From Psococerastis gibbosa (Eukaryota; Arthropoda; Insecta; Psocodea; Psocidae): a stretch of 64,000 nt of DNA. The position numbers and the translations under genes are program-made. Location of the stretch: NCBI GenBank assembly GCA_963971405.1, contig OZ020489.1, positions 40,750,510 to 40,814,509 of the forward strand, written 5' to 3'. Below the pieces are notes generated by a model. The model worked only from the letters and a program-made list of their open reading frames with translations. It was not told the origin of the DNA and ran no database searches. Position 1 is the stretch's first letter, and each line of letters begins with the position of its first letter. Of this stretch, positions 1 through 12,266 are shown piece after piece.

Positions 1-890
1 AAATCCGAAGTCGGGACAGGTGAGAGAGTGTCCATTTTCATAGTAGCCACCACAGCGGCAGTAGCATTCTTCCGCAGCGATACCCTCACCAGAGTGTGAC
101 TCTTACCCTGAGACAGCTAAGACTGGATATAGTACCCAGATCTCCACAGCTCACAGCTGAACATCACTTCAGGTGTACATGACTGCCGACGAACATCTAT
201 TTCGTAGTTCTCACTGCAACTTCGTGGAAGGGGGAAAAGAAACAGCCAAGCCATGCATCAATGAGACTGCAGGTTCTCGTTCCGCAGATTACAGATGTCG
301 AAGTCCTCTATCTCCACCGTCCAGAACAACGACGCATCTTCGAAGAAATAATAACGATGTCGTAGGGTGTAATTATTAAAGTCCGAAATAATCACCAGCA
401 ACCAGTCACATTAGAACAATATCCCTCAGTAAACAACCATAGCACCAAGGAGAACAATTAATACTGCGTTCCTGTCATGCATGAAATGAAATCAAAAAAC
501 AACTTTATTGAAAATGGAAAAGTCGTTTTTTCATTTCATTTCATTGCATGGGCTAATTGCAAAATATATTAGAGCATTTTTTTTATTTTATGGAGGCGTT
601 ATTTGAGAGTCTGACGGCAGAGGCCGCCTAAGTAAGTGAAATTTGGTAAAGGAATTCATTATTTCAGTGAAAATTCCTCCTGTCTTTATTTAAGCTAATG
701 TCGGCATGCAGGAACATCAGAAAAGGTTATTCGTATTATTTTGATAATCTCTTAATTTCACTGCATGATGGTGATCACTTTTAAAAATTATCTATCCTTC
801 ATTGGCGCTATGCTTCAATAAACATGTTAAATACGAAAACAACAAATTGGCTGTGTGTGCACTAAACAAGTGACTAATAAAATTATAAAC
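1..890. other. No recognisable gene
   Basis: AT-rich sequence with only short chance ORFs. I see no conserved motif, splice-consistent exon or terminal repeat here. Confidence 0.5.
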
Positions 891-1004
891 CAGTGGTTCT
901 CAACCTGTAAGGGGCTCCCTGAAAATTTTACACACATAACAACCCAATTGAATTTTAATTGGCAACTGCAAATACAGAAATAGCTTACAAATTAATTTAA
1001 ATGT

Positions 1005-1035
<31 letters not shown>

Positions 1036-1866
1036 AGCTTGTATAGTCTTGAACTTGTGAAATAAAAGACATCAATATGTGTTGCTCTGCAAACAAAGAG
1101 TTTTATTGTTAACACAATAGTTATAAACAATTAACACTAATAAACAACCTATTATCTAAACACATACCTGCAAACAAAGAAACAACATATTAAGTTTATT
1201 GTTTCCCACTTCACAATTCCTTTCCTTTTAGTAATTACTCTTATAATACAATTTTTAATATTCTGAACATACATAAACACAAATCTCCATATTTAATCAT
1301 TCAGAATCTAGATCAAACAAAAATACCACAGACTATAAAAAACAAGTGGCAATACAGTTTAGGCGGTAAAATTCAAATAAAGATATATGACAATATATTT
1401 TCTTTGCATATAGTAAAAGAAAAAGGTGACTGTCCCCGTTGCGTTAGTTTTCGGCAAAGTTCTGCGCAATAGCTCCACAGTTCCCAATAAGATGCTGTTA
1501 AATTTGGAAGCGTTCCACTCAGAATTCAAGGATAAGCCACAAGAATTTTTTAAGAGACAACTTGAATAATTGCAAAGCCTGAAGAAAGTAGTCTCAATTG
1601 GATAGTTGAATTCAAAAGCTTTGCTTGACTCTTATAAAGTCAGTTACCGTATTGCAAAAGCTTGTAAACCCCAAAAAGTAGGAGAGAAATTAATAAAACC
1701 TGCAGTTCGTGATATAGTCGGTAGCTTACTTTCGGAAAAAGAACCCCAAGAGTTAATCGATGCGCTGAGTACTATGGAACCCATGTTTCTTCCCTTGGCA
1801 CATGAACTCTTGGTAAATACTAATTATGGGACCATGGAAAGTTGGCACTGTAAATTAAAATGGTAG
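891..1866 (+). pseudogene. Degenerate hAT transposon (ZBED/SCAND3-like transposase remnant)
   Basis: The left edge starts CAGTGGTTCTCAACC, a typical hAT terminal repeat. From about 1489 to 1800 the + strand, across at least one frame break, reads as a fragment of the ZBED/SCAND3-type hAT transposase: EFFKRQLE, then KALLDSYKVSYRIAK, then KPAVRDIVGSLL. In known relatives this segment precedes the catalytic core, which is not visible here. I could not place the right terminal repeat. The element is clearly inactive. Family assignment rests on motif memory, not alignment. Confidence 0.55.
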
Positions 1867-3766
1867 TCGAGCCTGAGGATAATATTTTCATGGAATCTCA
1901 GGAGGTAAATATAAAATGTTAAGCTTGGCTTCCGACTAGGAACATTGTGTCTAGGATATCTTTTCTTCTTAAGGCTAACCCGTGTACACGGTTTTGGTAA
2001 TAACAGAGAGATGCCCACTGGTGGAAACATTTTGTCAAAAACACCCATCCCTCCACATTTAGTCAAATTAAGTTCCGCGATCCAGACAATGTCATGCAAG
2101 ACCTTTTGAGTCGTTCTTTCACAATCCAGACCTCAGAAAAAAAAAAACAGAAATCATTTGAACACCCAAAACACTTTAGTCTCCCGGAAGGTTCTCTGCT
2201 TGTTTCGGATCGGCTACAAAACAAAGAATGAGAAGAGACTTAATACTACCCAAAGTACACCCTTCTTGGGTCCCTAAAAAAAGCTCATTCAAAATTACAG
2301 TTGGATGGCTAAAATAGGTGCAAAGAACCTTTCAGGAATTGTGGAAGTGTTAATAGAAGAAAAACTTGTAATTATCAATATAAGGAATGGAGGGCAGTTT
2401 ATGCGGGCAATTTACTTCAAACTCCGCAGATGTTATGTCTTCTGGGGCACTAATAAACCACTTGACTACCATGGGGAGACACTTCCGCTTCTCTGCCAGC
2501 TGCTTGGTAGATTACAGCAGAGATTTCACTCTCTTCTGCCAATCTCTCTTCCTATTATGTCAACAAATCCTCATAAGAGATAGTTGTTATGAGCAGTTAA
2601 AACCTGAATGATTTGGAAGAGTTTAACCAACTGTTGGAACGGGTCCCGATGAGGACTAAGGTGACGTAGAGATATTTCCCAGATGTAGCGGTACATGTAC
2701 TACATGTGGAAAAAGTTATATTTATGGCAAAACTACAATCGAAGTGTGGTGAAGACATTGAATAGACAACCACTTTGCCTTTGAAAGAATGGGACGAGGG
2801 TAGCAAATTGAGGCTGACAGCTTCCAACTTAGGGAAAGGGCCTCAGGGCTACACCATCGACGAGGAACTCAGTGCACTCCATTCTGTACGGGGAAGTCTC
2901 TTATCCCGCCATCAATTCGGTGCGCAAAACGCAGGGATAGCTCGATAGCTTTTTCGTAGATACAAAAGAAAAGGGTAGCCGCATGTGATCTTGTGGTCCA
3001 TCGTGAATGCCCATATTTAGCAGCACCTCCAGATAGTTTAGTGGTCAATGAAGATGCCCAACTGTAAATCAAATGCTTGTGGGCTGTCACTAAAGCTGGC
3101 ACTGACTGCATCACTGGTCGACGCAATTACACAAAATAAGGCGCTGCACTCCTACAACTCGAGGATCGGAGCTTTGAGATAGGACAAAAAGCAGCTGCAG
3201 GAGTTCTTTAATGGCTTGCAGGAGTAGTATATCAAGGGCTTATCGGACATTTGATGGAACTGCTTAACAGATTCCACACAAATGGGGAACCAAGGGCTAA
3301 AACTTAAATTAAAAAGTCGTAGGATAAATCAAATGCAGGGGCAACTCAATATATTGAAGAAAGAAAATTGCTACCTATTTTTACTGACGCCGAAATGCCA
3401 GGAAGTCGTGCTTGTTAAACGCAAGAAGAACTATAGCGTAATGTTATAATGCCGAAATTAAAGGTGTTTTACGAAGATGCTTTGCTCTCGGAAATTGTTA
3501 TTTCCCCGATAAGGCGTACATAACCGTTAAGGTAATATTAGGGAGACATTTATTAAAATTTCGGTGTTGAAGCCGCCAAGAAAAGGAGAAGTGGACCGAT
3601 GCTGGTCAGACCGCCAAAACAGCGGAGAGCGTCGAGACAACCAGAAAAACTTTTAATACACAGAGAGTGTCCGCATTAAAAGATATGACAAAAATATGAT
3701 TTATGTGTTCAATCTCCCCTCTTACAAGACGATCTAGAGACAACACATTATGAACACCTTACAAGG
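1867..3766. other. Degenerate, unassigned repeat DNA
   Basis: Short ORFs in several frames, all below 100 codons and without motifs I recognise. The stretch lies between two hAT remnants and is probably decayed transposon sequence. No host exon could be supported. Confidence 0.35.
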
Positions 3767-3976
3767 ATGGCGCAAAATGTTCATATTTGTAAGACTCTCC
3801 AAACCACCAAGGGAGAAAAATTGTATGATATCATGAAGACCGGGGAAGCACTTTTCACAGGAGAGCTATTGAGGACTCCTCCAAATAGTAGCTTTACACA
3901 ACACAACCAGGCAAAACATGGTGGATCTGGGGGTTTCTCCGAGGGATTTACAATAGATATCCTTCTAACATTATAA
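3767..3976 (+). pseudogene. Fragment of unrecognised protein family, related to 22004-22381
   Basis: About 30 codons here (TKGEKLYDIMKTGEALFTG, then RTPPNSSF) align with TKGEQFYNKLKSWEALLTG and RTPPDSSF in the segment near 22060-22150, roughly 17 of 30 residues identical by eye. Two diverged copies 18 kb apart suggest relics of one repeat or endogenised element. I do not recognise the family. The rest of this ORF after SSF does not match the second copy. Confidence 0.35.
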
Positions 3977-4139
3977 GCCACCATTAACATGTATTTTCCA
4001 TTTAAATAAATAGGACAAATGAGCCTTTAGAAATTGTCTGTGCTAGATGCTAGATGGTTACATGAATTTCTTGAGGTTGAACGAAAGCATAATACCCCTT
4101 TAAATAATAACTGTCCACTGAATACTGTAATGTTTTGGG

Positions 4140-4440
4140 CGGTGTTACACTACACATAATTTTCGAATCAGCTCAAGCTTGTGGTAGTGACATTGAAGTA
4201 GAAAAAACGTTGCCAAGGATATCAAAGTTGCAAAAACACCGGGGAATGTCTTTAATTCGGACCCTAAAATTTATAACAGAACTGCAGTTTATACTCCTTT
4301 TTTGGACGACTTAATTTCATCTTGGTATAGGCGATTCGTCGAACATAAAGCAACAATAGAATCTCTTATTTCTCTTGTGCCAAAATATGTCGATGAACCT
4401 TATAGTAAAATTGAACCAGCTATGTCATTTTATGGTGAGG
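4140..4440 (+). pseudogene. hAT transposase remnant (52 kDa repressor-like)
   Basis: Read across frame breaks, the + strand shows CGSDIEVEKTLPRISKLQKH and later PFLDDLISSWYRRFVEHK. This resembles the segment of hAT transposases that follows the alpha-helical insertion (pattern R.T.RQ.HR ... PFLD.F...L..RF..HK). Stops and frameshifts make it non-functional. It may or may not belong to the same element as the remnant at 1489-1800, because the subfamilies look different. Confidence 0.45.
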
Positions 4441-4580
4441 AATAAGGTAATACCATAAAAAACAGAGGAAGCCGAATGGGAGCTATGGCGGTTAAAATGG
4501 AAGGACTCCAAGTAAAGATCCGAAACAACTCTGTTAAAATAGTAATTTTATTATGCAAGCGCTCGAAGAGCAAATCCATG

Positions 4581-4596
4581 CCCCCCCCCCCCCCCC
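4581..4596. repeat. Poly-C run
   Basis: A homopolymer of about 16 C. Its length may be unreliable in the assembly. Confidence 0.8.
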
Positions 4597-4748
4597 ATGC
4601 ATGCTGTGCTGCTGCACAGGATACAAATAGATATCCCTAATGAGCGATTTATCGGCGGGTTATCGTAACCGGACGTCCTCTAATGTAAAAACAGGACATC
4701 CTTTAATGGAAAAACAATGTTAGACATTTCTTATCAATAAATATAAAT

Positions 4749-5298
4749 ATGGTTATATCATTTGGTCTGCATTTTATATTGGCATTGTCAAGTTGGTCTA
4801 GCTCCGAGTCAATTCAGTGCGGTGAGTGTGAAAAATTTATGATTGATACGGAACAATTTGAACTTGTGTGTTGGGAAGATTTACTCGATCTATCAAGCGA
4901 TGACAGAGCAGATGGAAATTGGATCTTTCTTTCTAAAGAAGGGCAAGAAAGCAGTGAAGTTTACGAAAGATACCATTCGAGGGTTTCAAACTATGCCCCC
5001 AAAAAGCAGGCTACTTCACGACGTTATTCCAGCTGATGTTGACAGAGAAGGAGATGCAAGAATTAGCAGATGTTTGTCAACAAAATTTGGCGGAAGCTTC
5101 TTCTGCGTCGCAAAGCATGGAGACCATTACCACTTACTCCACGACTGCCAATACACATCCTCAACCTGCCGCTGTAGACGTGTTGACGAATTCCGGGGAG
5201 GCGATAGCTATAATAGGAGAGTTCTTCGGTCCCTCAACCTCTCAAAACAATACTGGTCAAATATGTTCTACTATCTCAGCAATGTAAAAAATGTTTAA
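4749..5298 (+). pseudogene. Broken densovirus-like non-structural protein fragment (endogenous viral relic)
   Basis: The frame used at 4843-5298 encodes a Cys/His-rich segment, GDHYHLLHDCQYTSSTCRC, followed by an Arg-rich stretch and YWSNMFYYLS. This layout resembles the N-terminal part of insect densovirus NS1 proteins, judged by motif memory only. A second open frame (5036-5287) overlaps it, and the 4749 frame begins with a signal-peptide-like hydrophobic stretch. None of the frames is long enough for a complete protein. I infer an old, inactive insertion. An unrelated transposon protein is the main alternative. Confidence 0.35.
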
Positions 5299-5362
5299 TG
5301 TAAAGCAGCAAGCAGGGGTCTATTCAGTTGTAAATTAATTTGAACAAATTTTTATAAATTCT

Positions 5363-5822
5363 ATGTTGTTGGTCGGCATGGGTAGCTACGTATGGTCACA
5401 GCTACCAAGTTTCAAAACTAAATATGTCTACATAGATCATGGCACAATTAATGTTGTTGGATACAAGATTTGCATGTTTGAAGCCAACGGATATAGTGCA
5501 ACATATTCTAGCGGACTGCCTATCCCTGGCTTATGGTATGGGAAAATAAATTATGATTGTGATGGATGCACTGGTCACATCATATCAATCCCTGACTGTA
5601 AAGCTATGAAACGACTAATCAAACCTTAGAATTTGACCTCAAATACATGTTTACTGCTGTCATAGACATATCTAAAACAATCGAGCAGTTAGAAAGTTAT
5701 TCTGAAGTTGCCAAAAGTGTGTTCAGCTCTGAAACTTTCTGGACCCATTTAAGCTACAACTTGACATTTGGATTGGCAGCAACAACTATAATGACAATAC
5801 TTTTAAGGGTTGTCCAGTTCTA
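5363..5822 (+). pseudogene. Unrecognised membrane-protein-like fragment
   Basis: An 88-codon ORF (5363-5629) rich in Tyr, Gly and Cys (for example YDCDGCTG) is followed, after a frame change, by about 60 codons ending near 5822. That tail contains a hydrophobic segment (LTFGLAATTIMTILL), which looks like a C-terminal membrane anchor. It could be the end of a viral or retroelement glycoprotein, but I do not recognise the family. Confidence 0.25.
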
Positions 5823-5952
5823 AATAATGGCAAGAGCACAGTCCAAAGTTTAGTTTATTCATTAATGTTGATATATTTGAAAACAATGAAAAAAGAAAAA
5901 AAATTGACACGGTCGATCCGGCTCTGGCTGGTCAGGGACTCTAATTTTTGTA

Positions 5953-6270
5953 TTGTATTGTAATTGTATTGTAATGACGGGAGATGTGTTGCATACCTGG
6001 AAATCAGAGGAGCTACGTGGATCTCAGGTAGTGAAATTAGAGGTGTACCCTTTTCGGAAAGTTGTAAATCGCGATAAGGACTGGTGGCGAGTTGCGACGT
6101 TCAGAGCGACCCTGCCAGTGTTGGGTTTGAGCCCAACTCAATTATTGATAAACAAATTGATTCCAACCATTCTGGAGACGGCGAAGAAAGGAGGCGGAAA
6201 ATTCGAAAAGAAAGAAGTCCGCGTGGCGGCTTTACATATACATCAAAGGACACCTAGCTTCGCCTCCTAG
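5953..6270 (+). other. Short ORF of unknown origin
   Basis: An open frame of 105 codons that is compositionally plausible as protein (VLHTWKSEELRGSQ, KLIPTILETAKKGGG). It has no family I recognise and no flanking splice evidence. It lies just outside the left end of the ISL2EU element. It may be a chance ORF or a transposon relic. Confidence 0.2.
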
Positions 6271-6402
6271 CCATTTGTTTAACACATCTGCCTTCAATGA
6301 AAGTGAATTTTTTTAAATTAATAATACCGAAAAAGTAGCTGCATTAGATTTGTTTGGAAATGATATAGAGGAAAAATCTATATTAGAAATAATGAATTTA
6401 AT

Positions 6403-6414
6403 GGGGTATACAGG
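6403..6414 (+). repeat. Left terminal inverted repeat of ISL2EU element
   Basis: GGGGTATACAGG, preceded by the target duplication AT. It pairs perfectly with 15805-15816. Confidence 0.8.
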
Positions 6415-6717
6415 TGCGGGAGGAATAATCGTTTTAGAGTTGAAATGCTGTAGATTAGTTGTAAACTAAAGTTTTTGTGAGCCCAGTTATCTCATTTTTA
6501 GTGTAAGTTAAGTTTTATTTTAATTTTAAGTTCGTAATTTCCACTCGGAAACATTCGGACGTCGTGACGTAGACATTCACACGTGTGCTCGCCAGCTTCG
6601 GGAAAGTTCGGGTTTAAGTTAGAAACGCATATTTGTTTACATTTTACAGTGGACGAGTTTAATAAATCTTTGTTTTAATATTTTATTTGGTGGAAAACTT
6701 GAAATATAGTTAGAAAA

Positions 6718-9391
6718 ATGGATCGGTATGTGCAAGCAAATTCTACTAATCTGCCACATGTAGACGTCGACATGGTTTTGGCCTATTTAAGTGGCAAATC
6801 TGTATATACAGCACCGGAATTGCGAGGCGTCAAAGAAAGCAGGTAAGAATCGCTAAAGATAGTAATGCAGCTCTTTGCTTTTTACGCTTAGGTCTAGCTA
6901 ATAATTTGGTGTCTTCCTTGCCCCTAACAATGTAGGATATTTTTTAAAATGACTTCTCGTTTTTATACTATTTGTTGTCGGCACTTTTTGTTTGTCAGTG
7001 GTTATGTGCAATACATTTGTTTGCGTAGGGTATAGCTGCTATACAGTTCAGTACACAATCTGCTATACTATAGCGGATTGTGTACTTCTACTTTGTCCAT
7101 TACACCAGTAGGTACCCTGCATTGAAAGTATTTACTTTATTAAAAACTAATTCACCTACCAACTAAACATTTGTAGTGTCAGTGATATGAGGGCACCAAT
7201 TTTAGCAGCCTCATAACTTTGTTCGGGGGCTATTGCCTATTTGCATGTACGTTAGCTTTTTAACATGCATAATAGCCAAACAATTTTTTACAGATCAGGA
7301 AGACAGACCTACGGTGATAACGCTGTGGGAAAAGTGGGAGTCCTTCGTTGCAACGAAGAATGTTGGGTGAAAGGCAGAGTGTGTCCTGAACACCGAGTGA
7401 CAAGTACACCGTATGAAGTAGTGGTGCATTTGAATGAGCAGGCTGAAGAAATATTGGATGCACAGTGCACTGGGTGCCAAGCCGCTCTAGGTAAGATGAT
7501 ATCAATTGACTAGGGATAGAATAGAAAGTCTATATTGCACCGATTTTCAATAAAATAGCGTAAATAATAAATGTTAACATAATGTACAATGCAGTCAAGA
7601 ACTTAACAGAATTTATTTGTCATTTATTTACCTACTGTATTATGTCAATGTGAAAGTTTGAAGAGTATCATCGGCCCATGGCCATTCCTAACGCATTTCC
7701 ATTGCGTACTACTTAAAGGTGTTTGTGGTGCCACTAAATTGACTTAACTGTGATCGATGAACAGACCTATTGGCAAGCATTAGCATAATATGCTACTATC
7801 AACAACAACATTTATCTAAACTTTTTTATTTTCATTTTAGGTGGCTGTAAGCATTCGGTTGCATTTCTTCTGTGGCTGCAGCGGAGGACAGAAGAACCAT
7901 CTCCTACTTCCACTGTTTGCTACTGGAAGAAGCCTGCGTTGTCTTCTGTTGGAAGAGGAGGCACGCACGTCACATTAGCTGACTTTGGGAGGGTACCTAT
8001 ACCGTTGCCGGACAACGTGGACTTTCGTGCACAAGTTCTGTCTGGTGGATCATATAACAGTAGCATGATCCACAGACAGTTCCTGGAAAGACCGACCGTG
8101 GAGCAGCTCAGTCTGCACTATCTGATAAATAATTCAGAAGATTTTGAGAGTTTAGTGCAGAGGGTTATGACGGCTTCAGTTTGCGAGGAAGCAGAAGTCG
8201 CCACAAGAGGCCAGGCTGACAATCCTCTTTGGCATGAGCTAAGGTTAGTTACATCTTCATATGTTACATGAAAGCATGTAAATGGGTTAAGAAATGTTGC
8301 AAGTTAAATAAAAAAAGTTTAGAAATGGAAACATCAATTTGTTAAAATCATTGGGGTCGCGCCACTGTCATTAATTTACAAACAAACAAAAATGAATGCG
8401 CAACCGGGTTTTCACTGAGTTTCTGAGTGCCCAACAAAAACTTACAAGCTTTGGTCCATGACTCAAGGCAAATGACAGCTTTCCTGTAATTGGTCGCAAG
8501 TAAGTTAACAGTAGACTATTTGAAATGTCATAGTAATGGTGACAGTTGAGGGAAGAAATTAAGAACATTGCACTGTGTTCTAAATGGAAACGTCATTATG
8601 CGACAGCCAATGTATTGGTGCGTTTCACGACGTTTTGACCATAGTTCATACGACTCACAAATTTGGGGATGAATTTGTTACAAGTTGCAGGTTCGCTGGA
8701 AGAGTAGCCTTTCGGGGCTAAAGCTCGCCTGAAGTAAAGACGATTTTTCATTTCATAATTTAAGTCATGGATATATGCCTGCCATTTATATCCGGATTGC
8801 TCTGCAATCCTTTAATTGAGATTTAATTTGTTGCAAATCAGTAAATTTGACAATTTTTATTATAGGTACGGTAGGATCACCGCCTCGAAAATCCATGAAG
8901 CCGCCCACTGTAGAACACCCGACGGATCGCTCGTCAATTCAATAATTGGGGTTCTCAAAGTCAGGGACACAAAAGCTATGGAAAGGGGCCGCATCTTGGA
9001 GGAGCCAGTTATCCGATTGTTGGCAAAGACATTCAATTTGAAGTGGCGTAAGACGGGACTGTTCTTTTTGCCATCCCACCCTTGGCTGGCTGCGTCACCA
9101 GATGGTGTGAGCGAAGATTATGTGATTGAAGTGAAGTGTCCCACCAAATACAAAAATATCAGTCATTACGTCAATTCTCACTCAGAATTAACAGAGAAGG
9201 TGAAAGCCCAAATGCAGCTGCAGATGCTAGTGACCAAACGGCGAAGAGGATTATTTTGTTGCGCTTCGCCGGATTTCGAAAAGTCACAAAAAGCAATCCT
9301 CATAATCGTGGACTATGACGAGCCCTACGTGCGTCAACTTCTGCATCAAGCGCATCAGTTTTGGGAATCGTTCATTAGGCCCAGATTGTAG
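6718..9391 (+). CDS. SWIM zinc finger plus YqaJ-type exonuclease (4 exons, transposon-encoded)
   Basis: Exons are 6718-6842, 7294-7490, 7841-8243 and 8866-9391. All introns are GT-AG, phases join cleanly, and the predicted protein is 416 aa. Exons 2-3 form a SWIM-like zinc finger (CTGCQAALG joined to GCKHSVAF across the intron). Exon 4 is a YqaJ/lambda-exonuclease-like nuclease domain: RYGRITASK, RGRILEEPV, the acidic SPDGV motif and the EVKCP (E-x-K) motif, which together supply the metal-binding residues of this fold. Proteins of this type occur in ISL2EU transposons, where they may process DNA ends or recombination intermediates. The start is the first ATG in frame, 315 bp inside the left terminus. 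There is no frameshift, so the gene may still be functional. Confidence 0.8.
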
Positions 9392-9644
9392 TTTGCTTCG
9401 GAGGGGAATCAGCGATTGTACCTTCGATTGATAATGGTTAAATGCTTTGTGATCCCAATAGTTGTTTTGTTTATTTATTTACATTGTTTTGACGTGGTTT
9501 TCAAATCCTTATAACTGGGCCGCCATTTTTTTTGTCTACTGCCACCTACACAAATTCACTCAGCCAGTGCTCTCTCCCATAAGTCAATCGATCTATTCTA
9601 ATATATATCGTGCGATCAGCTGGAAACTGTGGAGCACATTATAT

Positions 9645-9762
9645 GGCGGGGTTTCCACATGTCAATGGTAAATGTGGTATTGACGTTTTAGCAGACATTA
9701 AAGACATACTAAAAATGTCTGCTACCACCATATTTAACATTGACGTATGTGGAAACCCCGCC
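9645..9762. mobile_element. Hairpin element, copy 1 (GGCG..TTCCA / GGTAGCAGACA family)
   Basis: A 118-bp imperfect palindrome starting GGCGGGGTTTCCACATG and ending with its complement. Flanks are TAT on both sides (9642-9644, 9763-9765), a possible 3-bp target duplication. The loop carries TAGCAGACATTAAAGACAT and its partner ATGTCTGCTACCACC. It is inserted downstream of the YqaJ gene within the ISL2EU element. No coding capacity. Confidence 0.7.
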
Positions 9763-9958
9763 TATGGGATTGTCCACGCTAGGGCCGGGTTTGTGATTGC
9801 CATTGGCCAGAGTCTGGGCATGTGCCTTGCTAACCGGTGCTTGCGGAACCAGTTTTACAACACCTGTTCAATGAGAACAAAGAAATAAAGTGTCATTAAC
9901 TGGAGGAAATAATTCTCCACGCTTTGATGCACAATATGCTGCCGTCACTGACACAGAT

Positions 9959-10042
9959 CGGCCACAGTTTTGAAACTTCATTTGTAAAAAAAAATAATGG
10001 TCTCTGGGGGCGTCACGTTGAAGGAGTTTCAAAACTGTGGCC
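9959..10042. repeat. Short inverted repeat
   Basis: Arms GGCCACAGTTTTGAAACT and AGTTTCAAAACTGTGGCC enclose about 50 bp. It is probably a small MITE or a convergent terminator-like hairpin inside the ISL2EU element. Confidence 0.6.
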
Positions 10043-10326
10043 AATTGGTGTGAATCATGGTCACATACTACATATCAGAATGAAGAGGAACATTGTTTCT
10101 GCTTTATGACGCTTCGTTTATTGTTGCAAGTTAGATATTTCATGAGGAATTGCATATCAAGCAAAAAATGGAGACCACTTAGTACTAGAAGTAGTTTTTT
10201 ATTCAGGGGTACAGTATATCACAGTAAATATGCAATAAATGGAAAAAACCATTCTTGTTATAAGCTACAATATAAACTAATTTTATAGGCAATGTTCCGT
10301 AAGAAAATACGGTGAGGCTGCATATA

Positions 10327-11292
10327 CAGGGTGCCCCAGACCATCCGACCACCTACTTTTTCTCGAAAACAAATGACGTCAGAGGTCTGAATTTTTTTTT
10401 ATCATTACAAAGTGGGGGTTGATGCATTTCTGGAAATTAGTTTGGAATTTTTTGGGGACCTGGAAGGGGGGGTTTGGGGGGTCCGTATGCTGTTCCTCGG
10501 AATAATCAAATGTAAAGGTATGTCAAATTGTACATCAGTTGAAGGCTTATAAAGTGTTCATTCATAATTTGCAAAAATTTTGATTGTATCCCTACAGGTT
10601 CAGGTACAGGAGGTCTTTAAAAGTCAAACATTGGGTACCTGTGGGCTATTAGTGTGCTGAATGCTAAAAGTCTAAATCAAATTTTCTGGTAAAGAAAAAA
10701 TAGGAGTACTTGATAATCTTACCTTGGTGTACCTGAGTTTTTCAGTTCAGGTACAGTAAACAGCTAAAGTTTGAGATTAAATTTCTCTAAAATATCATAT
10801 GGCATGTTGTACCTTAAATGAAAGCTTATTACAAGAAATGTCAAGTTAACTATACAAATCGTACCTGAACCTGCGCTTGAACGGGGAGAGGGGCGAAGGG
10901 TGGGAATGGGTCACCTAAAGCATGGCAAGTGACACCTCAAATAAAAGCTCATGACTTCAGCTTGACAATGATACACAAATGTTAGTGCCTGAACCTGCGC
11001 CTCAATGGGGAGGGGGGGAGGTTGGGAATAGGTCACCCGAAGCATGGCAAGTGACATCTCAAATGAAAGCTCATGACTTCAACTTAACAATGACAAACAA
11101 AAAATTGTTCTCATTATTTCGAGGAACAGCATACGGACCCCCCAAACCCCCCTTCCAGGTCCCCAAAAAATTCCAAACTAATTTCCAGAAATGCATCAAC
11201 CCCCATTTTGTAATGATTTAAAAAAAAATCAGACCTCTGACGTCATTCGTTTTCGAGAAAAAGTAGGTGGACGGATGGTCTGGGGCACCCTG
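10327..11292. mobile_element. MITE-like element with long terminal inverted repeats
   Basis: Ends CAGGGTGCCCCAGACCATCC and its near-perfect complement extend inward for roughly 65 bp, and more distantly to about 190 bp. TATA flanks both ends, so the target duplication is TA or TATA. The interior contains two similar segments (CCTGAACCTGCGCYT near 10866 and 10989). No transposase frame. The termini resemble those at 23636 and 24738. Confidence 0.75.
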
Positions 11293-11958
11293 TATAACAA
11301 TACTTCTATAGGTAGTGTCATAGTTTTCAGGTGTCCCTAAGGAATTGAAGACGTAGGCTACAGTTAGAGGGCCCACCGAGCAGGTCTGGATTGGTGCGCA
11401 GGCGCTCTCGTGTCTGATTGACTCGGTAGTGTTTTAATCCTTCTTCCGTTCTATTAAAGTTTTGCGGATGTTTATAGATTTCTATGGCTTTCCTATGTAG
11501 TCGGGGGTAGGTTAAAAGTAAATAAAACAACAAAACAGAGAATGACGCCAACTAGCCAAGCAGACACGAGAGCGCTTGCGCGCCGATCCATACCTGCACC
11601 AGTCTGTCAGTCAGTTCCTACGGTACCCCCACGATACAATCTTAGAAGTGTAGTACATAGTGCCACTGTTGTTGTTGACGAAACGTTTGGAAGCATACTT
11701 TCAAATCGACCACGGCCTATTAGCCCGGATTCTCCTGCACAGCAACAGCCAACCGCCATAATTCAAAACAAATTGCACTGGACCCAGGGGCGGATAAATA
11801 GCAGCTGAACAAAACACCTTTATATTTTCAGCTTAAAGGCAGATTCATGTACCTATTGAGATCTACCATCTACCAATGTTCGACTCTCGGAAAATTTCTT
11901 CACGACTTTTCATTTCATGACCCCCTGAGCCTAAAACCACCCTCTTTTCAAAATGTTA
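11293..11958. other. ISL2EU interior without a recognised gene
   Basis: Contains an 88-codon + ORF at 11542-11808 with PPRYNLRS. That pattern also occurs near the C terminus of some retroelement polyproteins, but nothing else supports such a call. Confidence 0.35.
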
Positions 11959-12266
11959 AGCTGGCCATACACGAGGGCTCCAAATGGAATCGCGCAAGCC
12001 AAATGGCGCGTCATGTTCCATTTTGCGTTAGCGCCATTTAGAGGGGTCATTCATGACTACGCTGAACCAGTAGCTCCAAATCTTTCAAATTGTATAGTGT
12101 TACGATATGGAAGAGGTACTTTTACACTGTACAATTTGAAAGATTTAAAGCGACTGGTTCAGCGTAGTCGTGAATGACCCCTCTAAATGGCGCTAACGCC
12201 AAATGGAACAGGACACGCCATTTGGCTTGGCGCGAGTCCGTTTGGAGGCCTTGTCAATGGCCAGCT
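11959..12266. mobile_element. MITE with about 130-bp inverted repeats
   Basis: Starts AGCTGGCCATACACGAGG and ends with the related complement. The long arms share GCGCCATTTAGAGGGGTCAT. The flanks are TTA on both sides (11956-11958, 12267-12269), as expected for PIF/Harbinger-type insertion. No ORF. It sits between the two ISL2EU genes. Confidence 0.75.
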
